From NCBI GenBank assembly GCA_003569185.1, contig BGOJ01000001.1:376557-440556 (forward strand): a stretch of DNA of 64,000 bases, read 5' to 3'. This DNA comes from Candidatus Planktophila sp. GTDB taxonomy: Bacteria; Actinomycetota; Actinomycetes; Nanopelagicales; Nanopelagicaceae. The notes below the pieces were generated by a model. That model was given only the letters and a program-made list of their open reading frames with translations, was not told the origin of the DNA and did no database searches. A program made the translations under genes and the position numbers. Every line of letters starts with the position of its first letter. The stretch's first letter is position 1. Positions 38,977 through 46,877 of the stretch are shown piece after piece.

Positions 38977-40419
38977 ATGCGCCGCGCGAAAATTGTCTGC
39001 ACAATCGGACCAGCTGTTGAATCGGTAGAGAAAATTACCGAGCTAGTTGATGCTGGCATGAATATGGCTAGATTAAACCTTTCACATGGCGGGTACGAAG
39101 AACATCAAAAGAGATTAGATAACGTTCGAGAAGTTGCTAAGAAAGCCAATAAAGCGGTTGCTATCTTAGTTGATTTACAGGGACCAAAAATAAGGCTGGG
39201 AAGATTTAAAAATGGTCCACATGATTTATCTCGGGGCGACAAATTTACTATCACCACAGAAGATATTGAGGGCACAAAAGATCGAGTCAGTACAACCTAT
39301 AAAGGTTTACCTGGTGATTGCAAAATTGGCGACAAAATAATGATTGATGATGGCAAAGTAACCGTGGAAGTTTCGGAAGTTAATGGAAATGATGTTGTAA
39401 CAAAGGTTATTCAACCAGGAGCCGTTAGTAACAATAAGGGATTGAATTTACCTGGCGTTGCTGTATCTGTGCCTGCCATGTCTGAGAAAGATGTTGCAGA
39501 TTTAAGATGGGGCTTAAAAGCTGGAGCTGACTTTATCGCACTTTCCTTTGTAAGAAATGCTAGTGATGTAAAAGATGTTCATAAAATTATGGATGAAGTT
39601 GGAATTCGGATTCCAGTAATTGCAAAGATTGAAAAACCACAAGCAGTGGCAAATCTGCAGGAGATTGTTGATGCATTTGATGGAATCATGGTTGCTCGTG
39701 GTGATCTAGGTGTGGAGTTGCCAATTGAAGATGTGCCGATGGTCCAAAAACGTTGCATAACCATGGCTCGCGAGTCCGCCAAACCGGTAATTGTGGCGAC
39801 TCAAATGCTTGATTCAATGATCAGTAATTCACAACCCACTCGCGCTGAAGCAACAGATTGTGCAAATGCAGTTTTGGATGGTGCGGATGCATTAATGCTC
39901 TCAGGTGAAACTAGTGTTGGTGAATTTCCCATTGAGTCTGTAAGAATTATGGCCCGCATTATTGAACGAACTGAAGAGATTGCTCTAGATCAAATCCCAC
40001 CTTTGAAGCACTCACCTGCAACAAAGGGCGGAGCAATTACTAAAGCTGCAACTGAGGTTGGCCTAACTGTTGGTGCAAAATATTTAGTTGCTTTCACGCA
40101 AAGTGGCGATTCAGCAAGACGTATGTCCAGGTTGCGTTCTCCTATCCCAATGTTGGCCTTAACGCCTGATACTGGAACATATAATCGTCTGGCTCTCTCC
40201 TGGGGTGTTGAATCTTTGTTAACACCAGTTGTTAACCACACCGATGAAATGGTTATGCAGGTAGATACTATTTTGATTAATGCCAAACGAGTAAATCTTG
40301 GCGATCTGGTTTTGATTGTTGCTGGTTCCCCTCCTGGCATACCTGGATCAATAAATGCTATGAGAGTTCATAAAATTGGCGATGCAGTTGGTGGCGTCGC
40401 GCCTGCTTATCGTAAGTAA
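38977..40419 (+). CDS. pyk: Pyruvate kinase
   Basis: Converts phosphoenolpyruvate and ADP to pyruvate and ATP. It has 480 residues with the A domain, the B-domain insertion (about 70-165), the active-site signature IPVIAKIEKPQAV and MVARGDLGVELP, and a C-terminal allosteric domain with AFTQSGDSARRMSRLRSP. The start begins directly MRRAKIVCTIGP, as in other actinobacterial enzymes. It sits downstream of gltBD but probably has its own transcript. Confidence 0.97.
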   Translation: MRRAKIVCTIGPAVESVEKITELVDAGMNMARLNLSHGGYEEHQKRLDNVREVAKKANKAVAILVDLQGPKIRLGRFKNGPHDLSRGDKFTITTEDIEGTKDRVSTTYKGLPGDCKIGDKIMIDDGKVTVEVSEVNGNDVVTKVIQPGAVSNNKGLNLPGVAVSVPAMSEKDVADLRWGLKAGADFIALSFVRNASDVKDVHKIMDEVGIRIPVIAKIEKPQAVANLQEIVDAFDGIMVARGDLGVELPIEDVPMVQKRCITMARESAKPVIVATQMLDSMISNSQPTRAEATDCANAVLDGADALMLSGETSVGEFPIESVRIMARIIERTEEIALDQIPPLKHSPATKGGAITKAATEVGLTVGAKYLVAFTQSGDSARRMSRLRSPIPMLALTPDTGTYNRLALSWGVESLLTPVVNHTDEMVMQVDTILINAKRVNLGDLVLIVAGSPPGIPGSINAMRVHKIGDAVGGVAPAYRK

Positions 40420-40420
40420 T

Positions 40421-40449
40421 TTAGTATTAAAAGATATCCACTATAAACT
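40421..40449 (+). promoter_or_regulatory. Promoter candidate for tRNA-Leu and the downstream regulator
   Basis: TTAGTA (40421-40426), a 17-base spacer and TAAACT (40444-40449), ending 13 bases before the tRNA. TAAACT is the same hexamer proposed upstream of trpB and the thioesterase gene. Confidence 0.45.
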
Positions 40450-40462
40450 AATGCGGTAATTC

Positions 40463-40535
40463 GCCTCGGTACTCCAACGGTAGAGAGGACGGTCTCAAAA
40501 ACCGTATAGTGTCGGTTCGAATCCGACTCGAGGCA
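40463..40535 (+). tRNA. tRNA-Leu, anticodon CAA, short variable loop
   Basis: 73-base cloverleaf: seven-pair acceptor stem (GCCTCGG with TCGAGGC, one G-U), three-pair D stem CTC/GAG with a Leu-like loop containing AACGGTAGA, anticodon stem ACGGT/ACCGT with loop CTCAAAA giving anticodon CAA at 40496-40498, variable loop ATAGT of five bases, and T arm GTCGG-TTCGAAT-CCGAC. Discriminator base A; CCA is not encoded. Bacterial tRNA-Leu normally has a long variable arm, so the five-base loop is unusual for this anticodon. Confidence 0.88.
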
Positions 40536-40536
40536 C

Positions 40537-41127
40537 ATGAACATAGAAAATAAAAAAATAAGAGTTCTAGTTGCTGAAGATGAAACCATCATCCGACTAG
40601 ATCTTGTTGAGATGCTTACTGAATCTGGTTATGAAGTTGTCGCGCAAGCTGAAAATGGTGCGGTGGCGATTGAGTTAGCCAAGAAATTTAAACCCGATTT
40701 AGCAATTTTAGATGTAAAAATGCCAGAGATGGATGGCATCACTGCTGCCGAGCAGATTATTACTTTGGCGCCAGTGCTTATGTTGACCGCTTTTAGTCAG
40801 CGAGAACTAGTTGAACGCGCACGAGATGCGGGCGTTATGGCCTATGTAGTTAAACCATTTTCAATCTCTGACTTAGTTCCAGCAATCGAAATTGCAATCA
40901 GTAGGCATCGTCAAATGAAAAGTTTGGAGGATGAGGTTGCTGATTTGTATGAGAGATTGGAAACTCGCAAGATTATTGATAGAGCTAAAGGGATATTGAT
41001 GAAAGCCATGGGTTTAACTGAGCCTGAAAGTTTTAGCTGGATCCAGAAAACTGCTATGGACCGTCGAATTTCAATGAAGCAAGTTGCTCAAGCTGTTATC
41101 TCGCCTGAGTCAGCCCCAGATAGATAG
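40537..41127 (+). CDS. pdtaR: Response regulator with ANTAR RNA-binding domain (PdtaR-like)
   Basis: 196 residues. The receiver domain has the acidic pair E14-D15, phospho-acceptor D59 in LAILDVKMPEMDG, LMLTAFS and KPFS. A linker coiled coil leads to a C-terminal ANTAR domain (about 130-190: IIDRAKGILMKAMGLTEPESF, RISMKQVAQAV), which binds paired hexanucleotide-loop RNA hairpins to prevent termination or alter translation. The partner kinase (PdtaS type) is not in the window. The ATG is the second base after the end of the tRNA, leaving no room for a ribosome-binding site. Confidence 0.92.
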   Translation: MNIENKKIRVLVAEDETIIRLDLVEMLTESGYEVVAQAENGAVAIELAKKFKPDLAILDVKMPEMDGITAAEQIITLAPVLMLTAFSQRELVERARDAGVMAYVVKPFSISDLVPAIEIAISRHRQMKSLEDEVADLYERLETRKIIDRAKGILMKAMGLTEPESFSWIQKTAMDRRISMKQVAQAVISPESAPDR

Positions 41128-41532
41128 TTACCGTTCGGCCAATATCAAGCAAGTAATTCGCGCGCTACAAGTGCGCTCACCTTTGTCATTTGTAATCTCT
41201 ACTTCGTAACAACACAGAGTTTTTCCAAGAGTAACGGCGGTTGCAACCGCTGTGACAATTCCTGAAGTTGCAGATTTATGGTGTGTGGCATTTATATCAA
41301 CCCCGACAATTCTGCGATTGGGACCAGCATGAAGTTGAGTTCCAATGGAACCTAAACTTTCTGCAAGAACTACATTTGCACCGCCATGCAGTAATCCAAT
41401 TGGTTGCGTGTTTCCCTCAACAGGCATAGTTCCAACTAGTCGGCTTGGTGAGGCCTCGATTATTTCAATACCCATTTTCTTGTCGAGGGCGCCAGATCCT
41501 CGCTCGCGAATCAATTCCAAATAGTCGGTCAT
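41128..41532 (-). CDS. Hotdog-fold thioesterase, PaaI/YbdB-like
   Basis: 134-residue hotdog protein with LLHGGANVVLAESLGSIGT, the PaaI-type active-site helix, and GVDINATHHKSATSGIV. Relatives hydrolyse aryl- or acyl-CoA; the substrate is unknown. I start it at ATG 41532, seven bases downstream of TAAACT; a TTG at 41559 would add nine residues. It is divergent from polA (40 bases apart) and abuts the pdtaR-like stop with no gap, a neighbourhood seen in other actinobacteria. Confidence 0.88.
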   Translation of the reverse strand: MTDYLELIRERGSGALDKKMGIEIIEASPSRLVGTMPVEGNTQPIGLLHGGANVVLAESLGSIGTQLHAGPNRRIVGVDINATHHKSATSGIVTAVATAVTLGKTLCCYEVEITNDKGERTCSARITCLILAER

Positions 41533-41539
41533 ATACTCA

Positions 41540-41545
41540 AGTTTA
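41540..41545 (-). promoter_or_regulatory. Leaderless -10 element for the thioesterase
   Basis: On the minus strand TAAACT is followed by seven bases and ATG at 41532. It lies back to back with the polA element 16 bases away. Confidence 0.5.
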
Positions 41546-41560
41546 ACCTGAGATGGCAAT

Positions 41561-41566
41561 TAGAAT
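41561..41566 (+). promoter_or_regulatory. Leaderless -10 element for polA
   Basis: TAGAAT, six bases, then the polA ATG at 41573. No Shine-Dalgarno sequence exists, and the divergent gap is too short for a normal leader. Confidence 0.55.
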
Positions 41567-41572
41567 CCCAAT

Positions 41573-44146
41573 ATGAGTACCGATCAGAAGCGTTTATTGC
41601 TAATTGACGGCCATTCGATGGCTTATCGAGCCTTTTACGCTTTACCGGCAGAAAACTTTAAAACCTCAAGTGGTCAACCAACTAATGCAATTTATGGTTT
41701 TGCGTCAATGTTGATAAATTTAATTAAAGAGGAAAAACCTTCACATATTGCCGTTGCATTTGATGTTTCAAGGAAAACATTTAGAACGCAGTTATTTCCT
41801 GAGTACAAAGCCAATCGCGCCTCTACGCCTGATGAATTTCGATCCCAAATGTCATTTGTAAATGAAATGATTGATTGTTTTGGTATAAAACATTTTGAAA
41901 TGGAAGGTTATGAAGCTGATGACATTATCGCTACCTTCGCAAAATCAGCTGAAAAAAATGGTTATGAGGTTCTGATTTGTACTGGTGACAGAGATTCCTT
42001 TCAGCTTGTAAATCCAAATACAACTGTTCTTTACCCCAAAAAAGGGGTGACTGAGATGTCAAGAATGACGCCTGATGCAGTATTAGAAAAATACGGATTA
42101 ACACCTGCGCAGTATCCAGATTTCGCTGCTCTGCGCGGAGACCCAAGTGATAATTTGCCGTCAGTGCCGGGTGTTGGTGAAAAGACTGCAACAAAATGGA
42201 TCTCTGATTATGGAAATTTAGATAAATTACTTGCTAATGCCAAAGAGATAACGGGCAAAGTAGGGGATTCACTAAGAGCTAATGTCGATGTAATTAAATT
42301 AAATCGAGAACTTACACAGTTGCTGGATGATCTAGATTTGAAAGTTCAAATTGAAGATCTTAGTTGGTTGGGATTTGATTCTAATTTGATGAGTAACTTC
42401 TTTGAAAAAATGGAGATTCGCGCTCTGAAGGAAAGACTTAAATCTCTTCCACAGGCTGGTGGTGCTGCGGCGAAAGAAGTGTCAATAAAAGTTTCAGAGA
42501 TTAGTGCTGAGGAATTAAGTAAATTACTAGACAAATACACCAAACCAATTGCAATCGCTTTTGATTACGAAGAAGAAGCATTACTTGGTTACTCGGTAGC
42601 AACAAGTGATACTGAAGTTTATTATGTGCAAGGCAAAAAAATCGGCGATTGGATTTCTAAACCACAAATAGCAAAATATGTACATTCAGCTAAAGTGGCT
42701 TTGAAAAACTTAGGGCTATCTGGGGTTGAATCAGATATCGAATTATTGGCTTACTTGTGTAATCCTGGAAGCAGAAATTTAAGTTTAAGTGATCTTGCTG
42801 AAAGGATTTTAGGTGAAGTAGCCAATTCTGAGGATCTCTTCTCACAATTTGATCCTAAGCAGGCAGCTTGGATATTTGCCTTACAAAAAGAGCTAAGTAG
42901 CGAAGTTAAATCAAAAGGAATGATCAGTTTGTATGAGGATTTAGAGCAACCTACCTTACTTTTACTGTCGCAAATTGAAGAGATAGGTATAGCGGTAGAC
43001 CAAATAAAATTGAATCAATTATCAGTACATTTCACAAAAATTGTCGCCGATGAAACCTCGATGGCGTATAAAGAAGCAGGACATGAATTCAATGTGAGCT
43101 CTCCGAAGCAGCTTCAAGTTGTTTTATTTGATGAGTTAAAACTACCCAAAACTAAGAAAATTAAAACCGGTTTCACAACTGATGCTGAAAGTTTGGAGTG
43201 GCTTGCAGGTAAAACTAAGCACCCATTACTTAAGCATTTGTTAAGAATTCGTGAGACTAGCAAGTTAATGACCACTATTGATGGCCTGATAAGTGCCGTC
43301 GAAACTGATGGCAGGATTCATACAAATTTTCAACAAACTGTGGCAGCAACCGGAAGATTGTCATCTACAGACCCAAATTTGCAGAATATTCCGATTCGAA
43401 CCGAGGAGGGGCGAAAAATCAGGGATTGTTTTGTCGCACAAACGCCATACTTAGATTTATTGACTGCAGATTACAGTCAAATCGAAATGCGAATAATGGC
43501 GCATTTATCTGATGATAAAGGGTTAATTGCAGCCTTTGAATCTGGTGAGGACTTGCACTCGACTGTGGCATCTCAAGTTTTCAATGTTGAAAAGAATGAA
43601 GTTGATGCCGAAATGAGAAGAACAATTAAAGCTATGTCGTACGGTCTAGCTTATGGATTGTCTTCATTCGGACTTGCTCAGCAGCTAGATATTGATCCTG
43701 CATCAGCAAGTGAGTTAATGGGCAAGTACTTTGAAAGATTTGGCGGAATAAGGGATTATCTAAAGACAGTAGTAGAGCAGGCGCGCGAACTTGGCTATAC
43801 CCAAACAATATTAGGCAGGAGAAGATACCTGCCAGATCTAAATCACGAAAATAGACAGCGCAGGGAAATAGCAGAACGCGCTGCACTAAATGCACCAATC
43901 CAAGGTTCAGCTGCAGACATTATAAAGATTGCAATGTTAAAAGTTGACTCTAAAATCAAATCAGAAAATCTCAAATCTCGGTTGTTGCTTCAAGTCCACG
44001 ATGAGTTAATTTTAGAAGTTTCACCAGGCGAGCACGAAATACTCTCCAAAATTGTTAAAGAGCAAATGTCTAATGCTTATGAACTTAATGTCCCACTTGA
44101 TGTCAATATTGGAGTTGGGAAAAGCTGGGATTTAGCAGCACATTAA
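41573..44146 (+). CDS. polA: DNA polymerase I PolA
   Basis: 857-residue repair and Okazaki-fragment polymerase. Residues 1 to about 290 are the 5' nuclease (DGHSMAYRAF, YEADDIIATF, TGDRDSFQL, GVGEKTA). The middle domain has AFDYEEEALLGY at 329-340 where a proofreading enzyme has its FDTET-like motif, so the 3'-5' exonuclease is probably inactive, as in other actinobacteria. The polymerase domain has DYSQIEMRIMAH, RRTIKAMSYGLAYG and VHDELILE. It is convergent with the MFS gene, two bases apart. Confidence 0.96.
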   Translation: MSTDQKRLLLIDGHSMAYRAFYALPAENFKTSSGQPTNAIYGFASMLINLIKEEKPSHIAVAFDVSRKTFRTQLFPEYKANRASTPDEFRSQMSFVNEMIDCFGIKHFEMEGYEADDIIATFAKSAEKNGYEVLICTGDRDSFQLVNPNTTVLYPKKGVTEMSRMTPDAVLEKYGLTPAQYPDFAALRGDPSDNLPSVPGVGEKTATKWISDYGNLDKLLANAKEITGKVGDSLRANVDVIKLNRELTQLLDDLDLKVQIEDLSWLGFDSNLMSNFFEKMEIRALKERLKSLPQAGGAAAKEVSIKVSEISAEELSKLLDKYTKPIAIAFDYEEEALLGYSVATSDTEVYYVQGKKIGDWISKPQIAKYVHSAKVALKNLGLSGVESDIELLAYLCNPGSRNLSLSDLAERILGEVANSEDLFSQFDPKQAAWIFALQKELSSEVKSKGMISLYEDLEQPTLLLLSQIEEIGIAVDQIKLNQLSVHFTKIVADETSMAYKEAGHEFNVSSPKQLQVVLFDELKLPKTKKIKTGFTTDAESLEWLAGKTKHPLLKHLLRIRETSKLMTTIDGLISAVETDGRIHTNFQQTVAATGRLSSTDPNLQNIPIRTEEGRKIRDCFVAQTPYLDLLTADYSQIEMRIMAHLSDDKGLIAAFESGEDLHSTVASQVFNVEKNEVDAEMRRTIKAMSYGLAYGLSSFGLAQQLDIDPASASELMGKYFERFGGIRDYLKTVVEQARELGYTQTILGRRRYLPDLNHENRQRREIAERAALNAPIQGSAADIIKIAMLKVDSKIKSENLKSRLLLQVHDELILEVSPGEHEILSKIVKEQMSNAYELNVPLDVNIGVGKSWDLAAH

Positions 44147-44148
44147 TT

Positions 44149-45375
44149 TTATTTATTTGTATCTAAGTTCGCTTCTAATGCTTCAGTGTCCTCTTCTTCT
44201 GTTGGAATACGGTCAGCAGCTTTTAGTAAACCGGCTCCACCACGCATAATTAAGTATCCGATTCCTACACAAATGGTTGTTAACGCTAAGCAATATCTAG
44301 GCGAGTAGTGCTCGGAGATAAATCCTCCAAGTGCTGCGCCCAATGAAGCAAATGTTCCTTCTACTGTCCACAACCAACCTAAAGCAGCCACCGCAGTTCC
44401 CTTTGGTCTAACAGCCTCACTTATTTCTAAGTAGAAAACTTGTAAACCGCCCGACATTAAACTCATAGTTGCGGTCACGATCATCATTGACCAATCTGGA
44501 TAAGTAAAGGCCAGGGGCAGTGAGAAAATAAACCAAAAAAGATAGATCCGTTTGAATGCTGCGAAAGACGAAGTCTTTTTCGAGACCATACCTGCAACAA
44601 GTCCGCCAATAACATTTCCAGCTGCCATAATTGCAAATAGAATTCCAGTTCGGTGTGGAATATTCTCCAAAGTAGTAAACGCAGGTACGGCAATATCAAA
44701 AGCGCCCCAACCTAGGCCGATAAACACACCTTCTAGCATTAGTAATTGCATGGCTGGTGTTCGCCAAACCGCAAGATCTTTAGAAGTTTTCTTTTCAGGT
44801 GCCCATCGTTTTAATTGTGGTGAAAGTGAAAGTGCAGCTCCGCCAATAAAAATAAGAGCAGAGCAAATTTGCAAAGATAACTCTGGAGAGTAATTCAGTG
44901 CAACAGTGGTTGCGGCTAATGGACCAAAGACGCCAACTGAGTTCATAACTGCAGTATCTATTGCGTAGGCAGTTCTGATTTGATCCTTAGGAACTGTTAC
45001 TTTCCATAGTGGACGAATAGATAAATTAATTGGGGGAGCAGAGAAACCCAAAACTCCGGCGAACACGACTAATTGAGTACTTGAAGTGCCGGTTGAAAAC
45101 AAAAGGATTAAAACTGCATAGCTCGGGGCAAAAACTCTTAACGGAATTTTCATTCCAAATTTATCTATCAATGTGCCTCTAAGGCCTGCCGTTGTTGCTC
45201 CGGTTATGCCATTAACACCGGTTGCAAGTCCGGCAATAGCGATCGATCCAGTGGTTTGTTGGACTTTGAAAAAAATACTCAATGAGATCATTCCATAGGC
45301 CATTCGAGCCGGAAAAGAACTAATTAGCAGATATTGGCCAGATTTATTACTCAAAACCTTGGAATATCTACTCAT
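44149..45375 (-). CDS. Major facilitator superfamily transporter
   Basis: 408 residues with about twelve hydrophobic segments. The N-terminal half carries the loop RGTLIDKFGMKIPLR, similar to MFS motif A (GxxxDrxGrr), and the acidic tail EEEDTEALEANLD is cytoplasmic. It resembles drug or sugar efflux-type MFS proteins, but no substrate can be inferred. It is a single-gene unit, divergent from rpsA, with a leaderless-type -10 element. Confidence 0.85.
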   Translation of the reverse strand: MSRYSKVLSNKSGQYLLISSFPARMAYGMISLSIFFKVQQTTGSIAIAGLATGVNGITGATTAGLRGTLIDKFGMKIPLRVFAPSYAVLILLFSTGTSSTQLVVFAGVLGFSAPPINLSIRPLWKVTVPKDQIRTAYAIDTAVMNSVGVFGPLAATTVALNYSPELSLQICSALIFIGGAALSLSPQLKRWAPEKKTSKDLAVWRTPAMQLLMLEGVFIGLGWGAFDIAVPAFTTLENIPHRTGILFAIMAAGNVIGGLVAGMVSKKTSSFAAFKRIYLFWFIFSLPLAFTYPDWSMMIVTATMSLMSGGLQVFYLEISEAVRPKGTAVAALGWLWTVEGTFASLGAALGGFISEHYSPRYCLALTTICVGIGYLIMRGGAGLLKAADRIPTEEEDTEALEANLDTNK

Positions 45376-45381
45376 TGACTC

Positions 45382-45387
45382 ATTCTA
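45382..45387 (-). promoter_or_regulatory. Leaderless -10 element for the MFS transporter
   Basis: On the minus strand TAGAAT is followed by six bases and then ATG at 45375. The same hexamer and spacing as polA. Confidence 0.55.
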
Positions 45388-45399
45388 GTCATCGCCAGT

Positions 45400-45429
45400 T
45401 TGACCCTACTGTCTATTCGAAAGTAACCT
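45400..45429 (+). promoter_or_regulatory. rpsA promoter candidate
   Basis: TTGACC (45400-45405), an 18-base spacer and TAACCT (45424-45429), leaving a leader of about 45 bases. The leader contains GGAG about 12 bases before the ATG, a rather distant ribosome-binding site. Confidence 0.5.
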
Positions 45430-45480
45430 TGCCCGTCCCTGTCCCTTCTAGTTGATTTACCCCCGGAGTACACCTATCTA

Positions 45481-46815
45481 ATGACCCCCTCTCAAATTGC
45501 AGTAAACGATATTGGATCTGCCGAAGATTTTTTAGCCGCCATTGAAGGCACAATTAAGAATTTTAACGACGGAGACTTAGTCTCTGGAATTGTTGTTCAA
45601 ATCGATCGCGAAGAAGTTCTATTAGATATTGGTTACAAAACTGAAGGTGTTATTCCATCTCGTGAGTTATCAATTCGACATGATGTCGATCCAAGTGAGT
45701 TAGTTAAAGTCGGCGACCGTGTTGAGGCGCTAGTTCTTCAAAAGGAAGATAAAGAAGGACGTTTAATACTTTCTAAGAAACGTGCGCAGTATGAGCAGGC
45801 ATGGGGAGATGTTGAAGGAAAGAAAGAACGCGATGAAGTTGTAACTGGAACAGTAATTGAAGTAGTTAAGGGCGGACTAATAGTTGATATTGGACTCCGT
45901 GGATTCTTGCCAGCATCGTTGGTTGAAATGCGAAGAGTTCGAGATTTAACCCCTTACATCGGACAACAGGTTGAATGTCGAATTATTGAGCTAGATAAGA
46001 ATCGTAACAATGTGGTGCTATCTCGTAGAGCTTTCCTTGAACAATCTCAATCTGCTTCACGAACAACTTTCTTAAACCAACTTCAAAAAGGTCAGGTTCG
46101 ATCTGGAGTTATTTCTTCAATCGTTAACTTTGGTGCATTTGTTGATCTTGGTGGCGTTGATGGCTTAGTTCACGTTTCAGAGCTTTCTTGGAAACACATT
46201 GATCATCCATCTGAGGTAGTAGAAGTTGGCGATGAAGTTACAGTTGAAGTACTAGAGGTTGATTTTGAAAGAGAGAGGGTCTCGCTATCTCTTAAGGCAA
46301 CTCAAGAAGATCCATGGCAAGCATTTGCTCGTACTCACACAATCAATCAAGTTGTGCCAGGTGAGGTAACCAAGTTAGTTCCATTCGGTGCTTTTATTAA
46401 AGTATTTGAAGGCATTGAAGGTTTGGTACATATCTCTGAATTAGCAGAGCGTCATGTTGAAATTCCAGAGCAGGTAGTTCAAGTTGGAGATAAGTTATTT
46501 GTAAAAATCATTGATATTGATCTTGAGCGTCGTCGCATTTCACTTTCATTAAAGCAAGCGAATGAAGGACAAGAAGTTGAGGTTGAAGCATTCGACCCAA
46601 CTCAATATGGAATGCCAGCTCGTTATGATGCAGAGGGCAAGTTCATTTATCCAGAAGGTTTTGATCCTGAAACTCAAGAATGGAAACCAGGATATGAAAG
46701 TCAGCGCGAAGAGTGGGAACGTCAATATGCCGAAGCCCAATCTCGCTTTATGGCTCACAAGAAGCAAAAGGCAGAGGCAAAAGCAGCTGATGCTGCCGCT
46801 CCTGCTGCCGAGTAA
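45481..46815 (+). CDS. rpsA: 30S ribosomal protein S1
   Basis: 444 residues with four S1 RNA-binding repeats (about 35-105, 120-187, 203-275 and 290-362; see GSIVxxFGAFVDLGG-like VNFGAFVDLGGVDGLVH and VPFGAFIKVFEGIEGLVH). The C-terminal tail is acidic then Lys/Ala-rich. Four repeats rather than six is the usual Gram-positive and actinobacterial form. S1 helps the 30S subunit bind messages, though leaderless messages need it less. The gene is monocistronic with a promoter and strong terminator of its own. Confidence 0.96.
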   Translation: MTPSQIAVNDIGSAEDFLAAIEGTIKNFNDGDLVSGIVVQIDREEVLLDIGYKTEGVIPSRELSIRHDVDPSELVKVGDRVEALVLQKEDKEGRLILSKKRAQYEQAWGDVEGKKERDEVVTGTVIEVVKGGLIVDIGLRGFLPASLVEMRRVRDLTPYIGQQVECRIIELDKNRNNVVLSRRAFLEQSQSASRTTFLNQLQKGQVRSGVISSIVNFGAFVDLGGVDGLVHVSELSWKHIDHPSEVVEVGDEVTVEVLEVDFERERVSLSLKATQEDPWQAFARTHTINQVVPGEVTKLVPFGAFIKVFEGIEGLVHISELAERHVEIPEQVVQVGDKLFVKIIDIDLERRRISLSLKQANEGQEVEVEAFDPTQYGMPARYDAEGKFIYPEGFDPETQEWKPGYESQREEWERQYAEAQSRFMAHKKQKAEAKAADAAAPAAE

Positions 46816-46828
46816 CCGATTATTAATT

Positions 46829-46860
46829 ATGGCCTCAGGAAACTGGGGCCATTTTTTTAT
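46829..46860 (+). terminator. Strong intrinsic terminator after rpsA
   Basis: A ten-pair stem (46829-46838 with 46843-46852, one G-T pair) capped by a GAAA tetraloop and followed by seven T. It is the only textbook Rho-independent terminator that I found in the window. Confidence 0.92.
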
Positions 46861-46864
46861 TGTG

Positions 46865-46870
46865 TAGGGT
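46865..46870 (+). promoter_or_regulatory. Leaderless -10 element for coaE
   Basis: TAGGGT, seven bases, then the coaE ATG at 46878. Because the rpsA terminator ends just upstream, coaE-uvrB-uvrA needs a new promoter here, which makes this candidate stronger; its -35 region would overlap the terminator hairpin. Confidence 0.55.
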
Positions 46871-46877
46871 TTAACTC

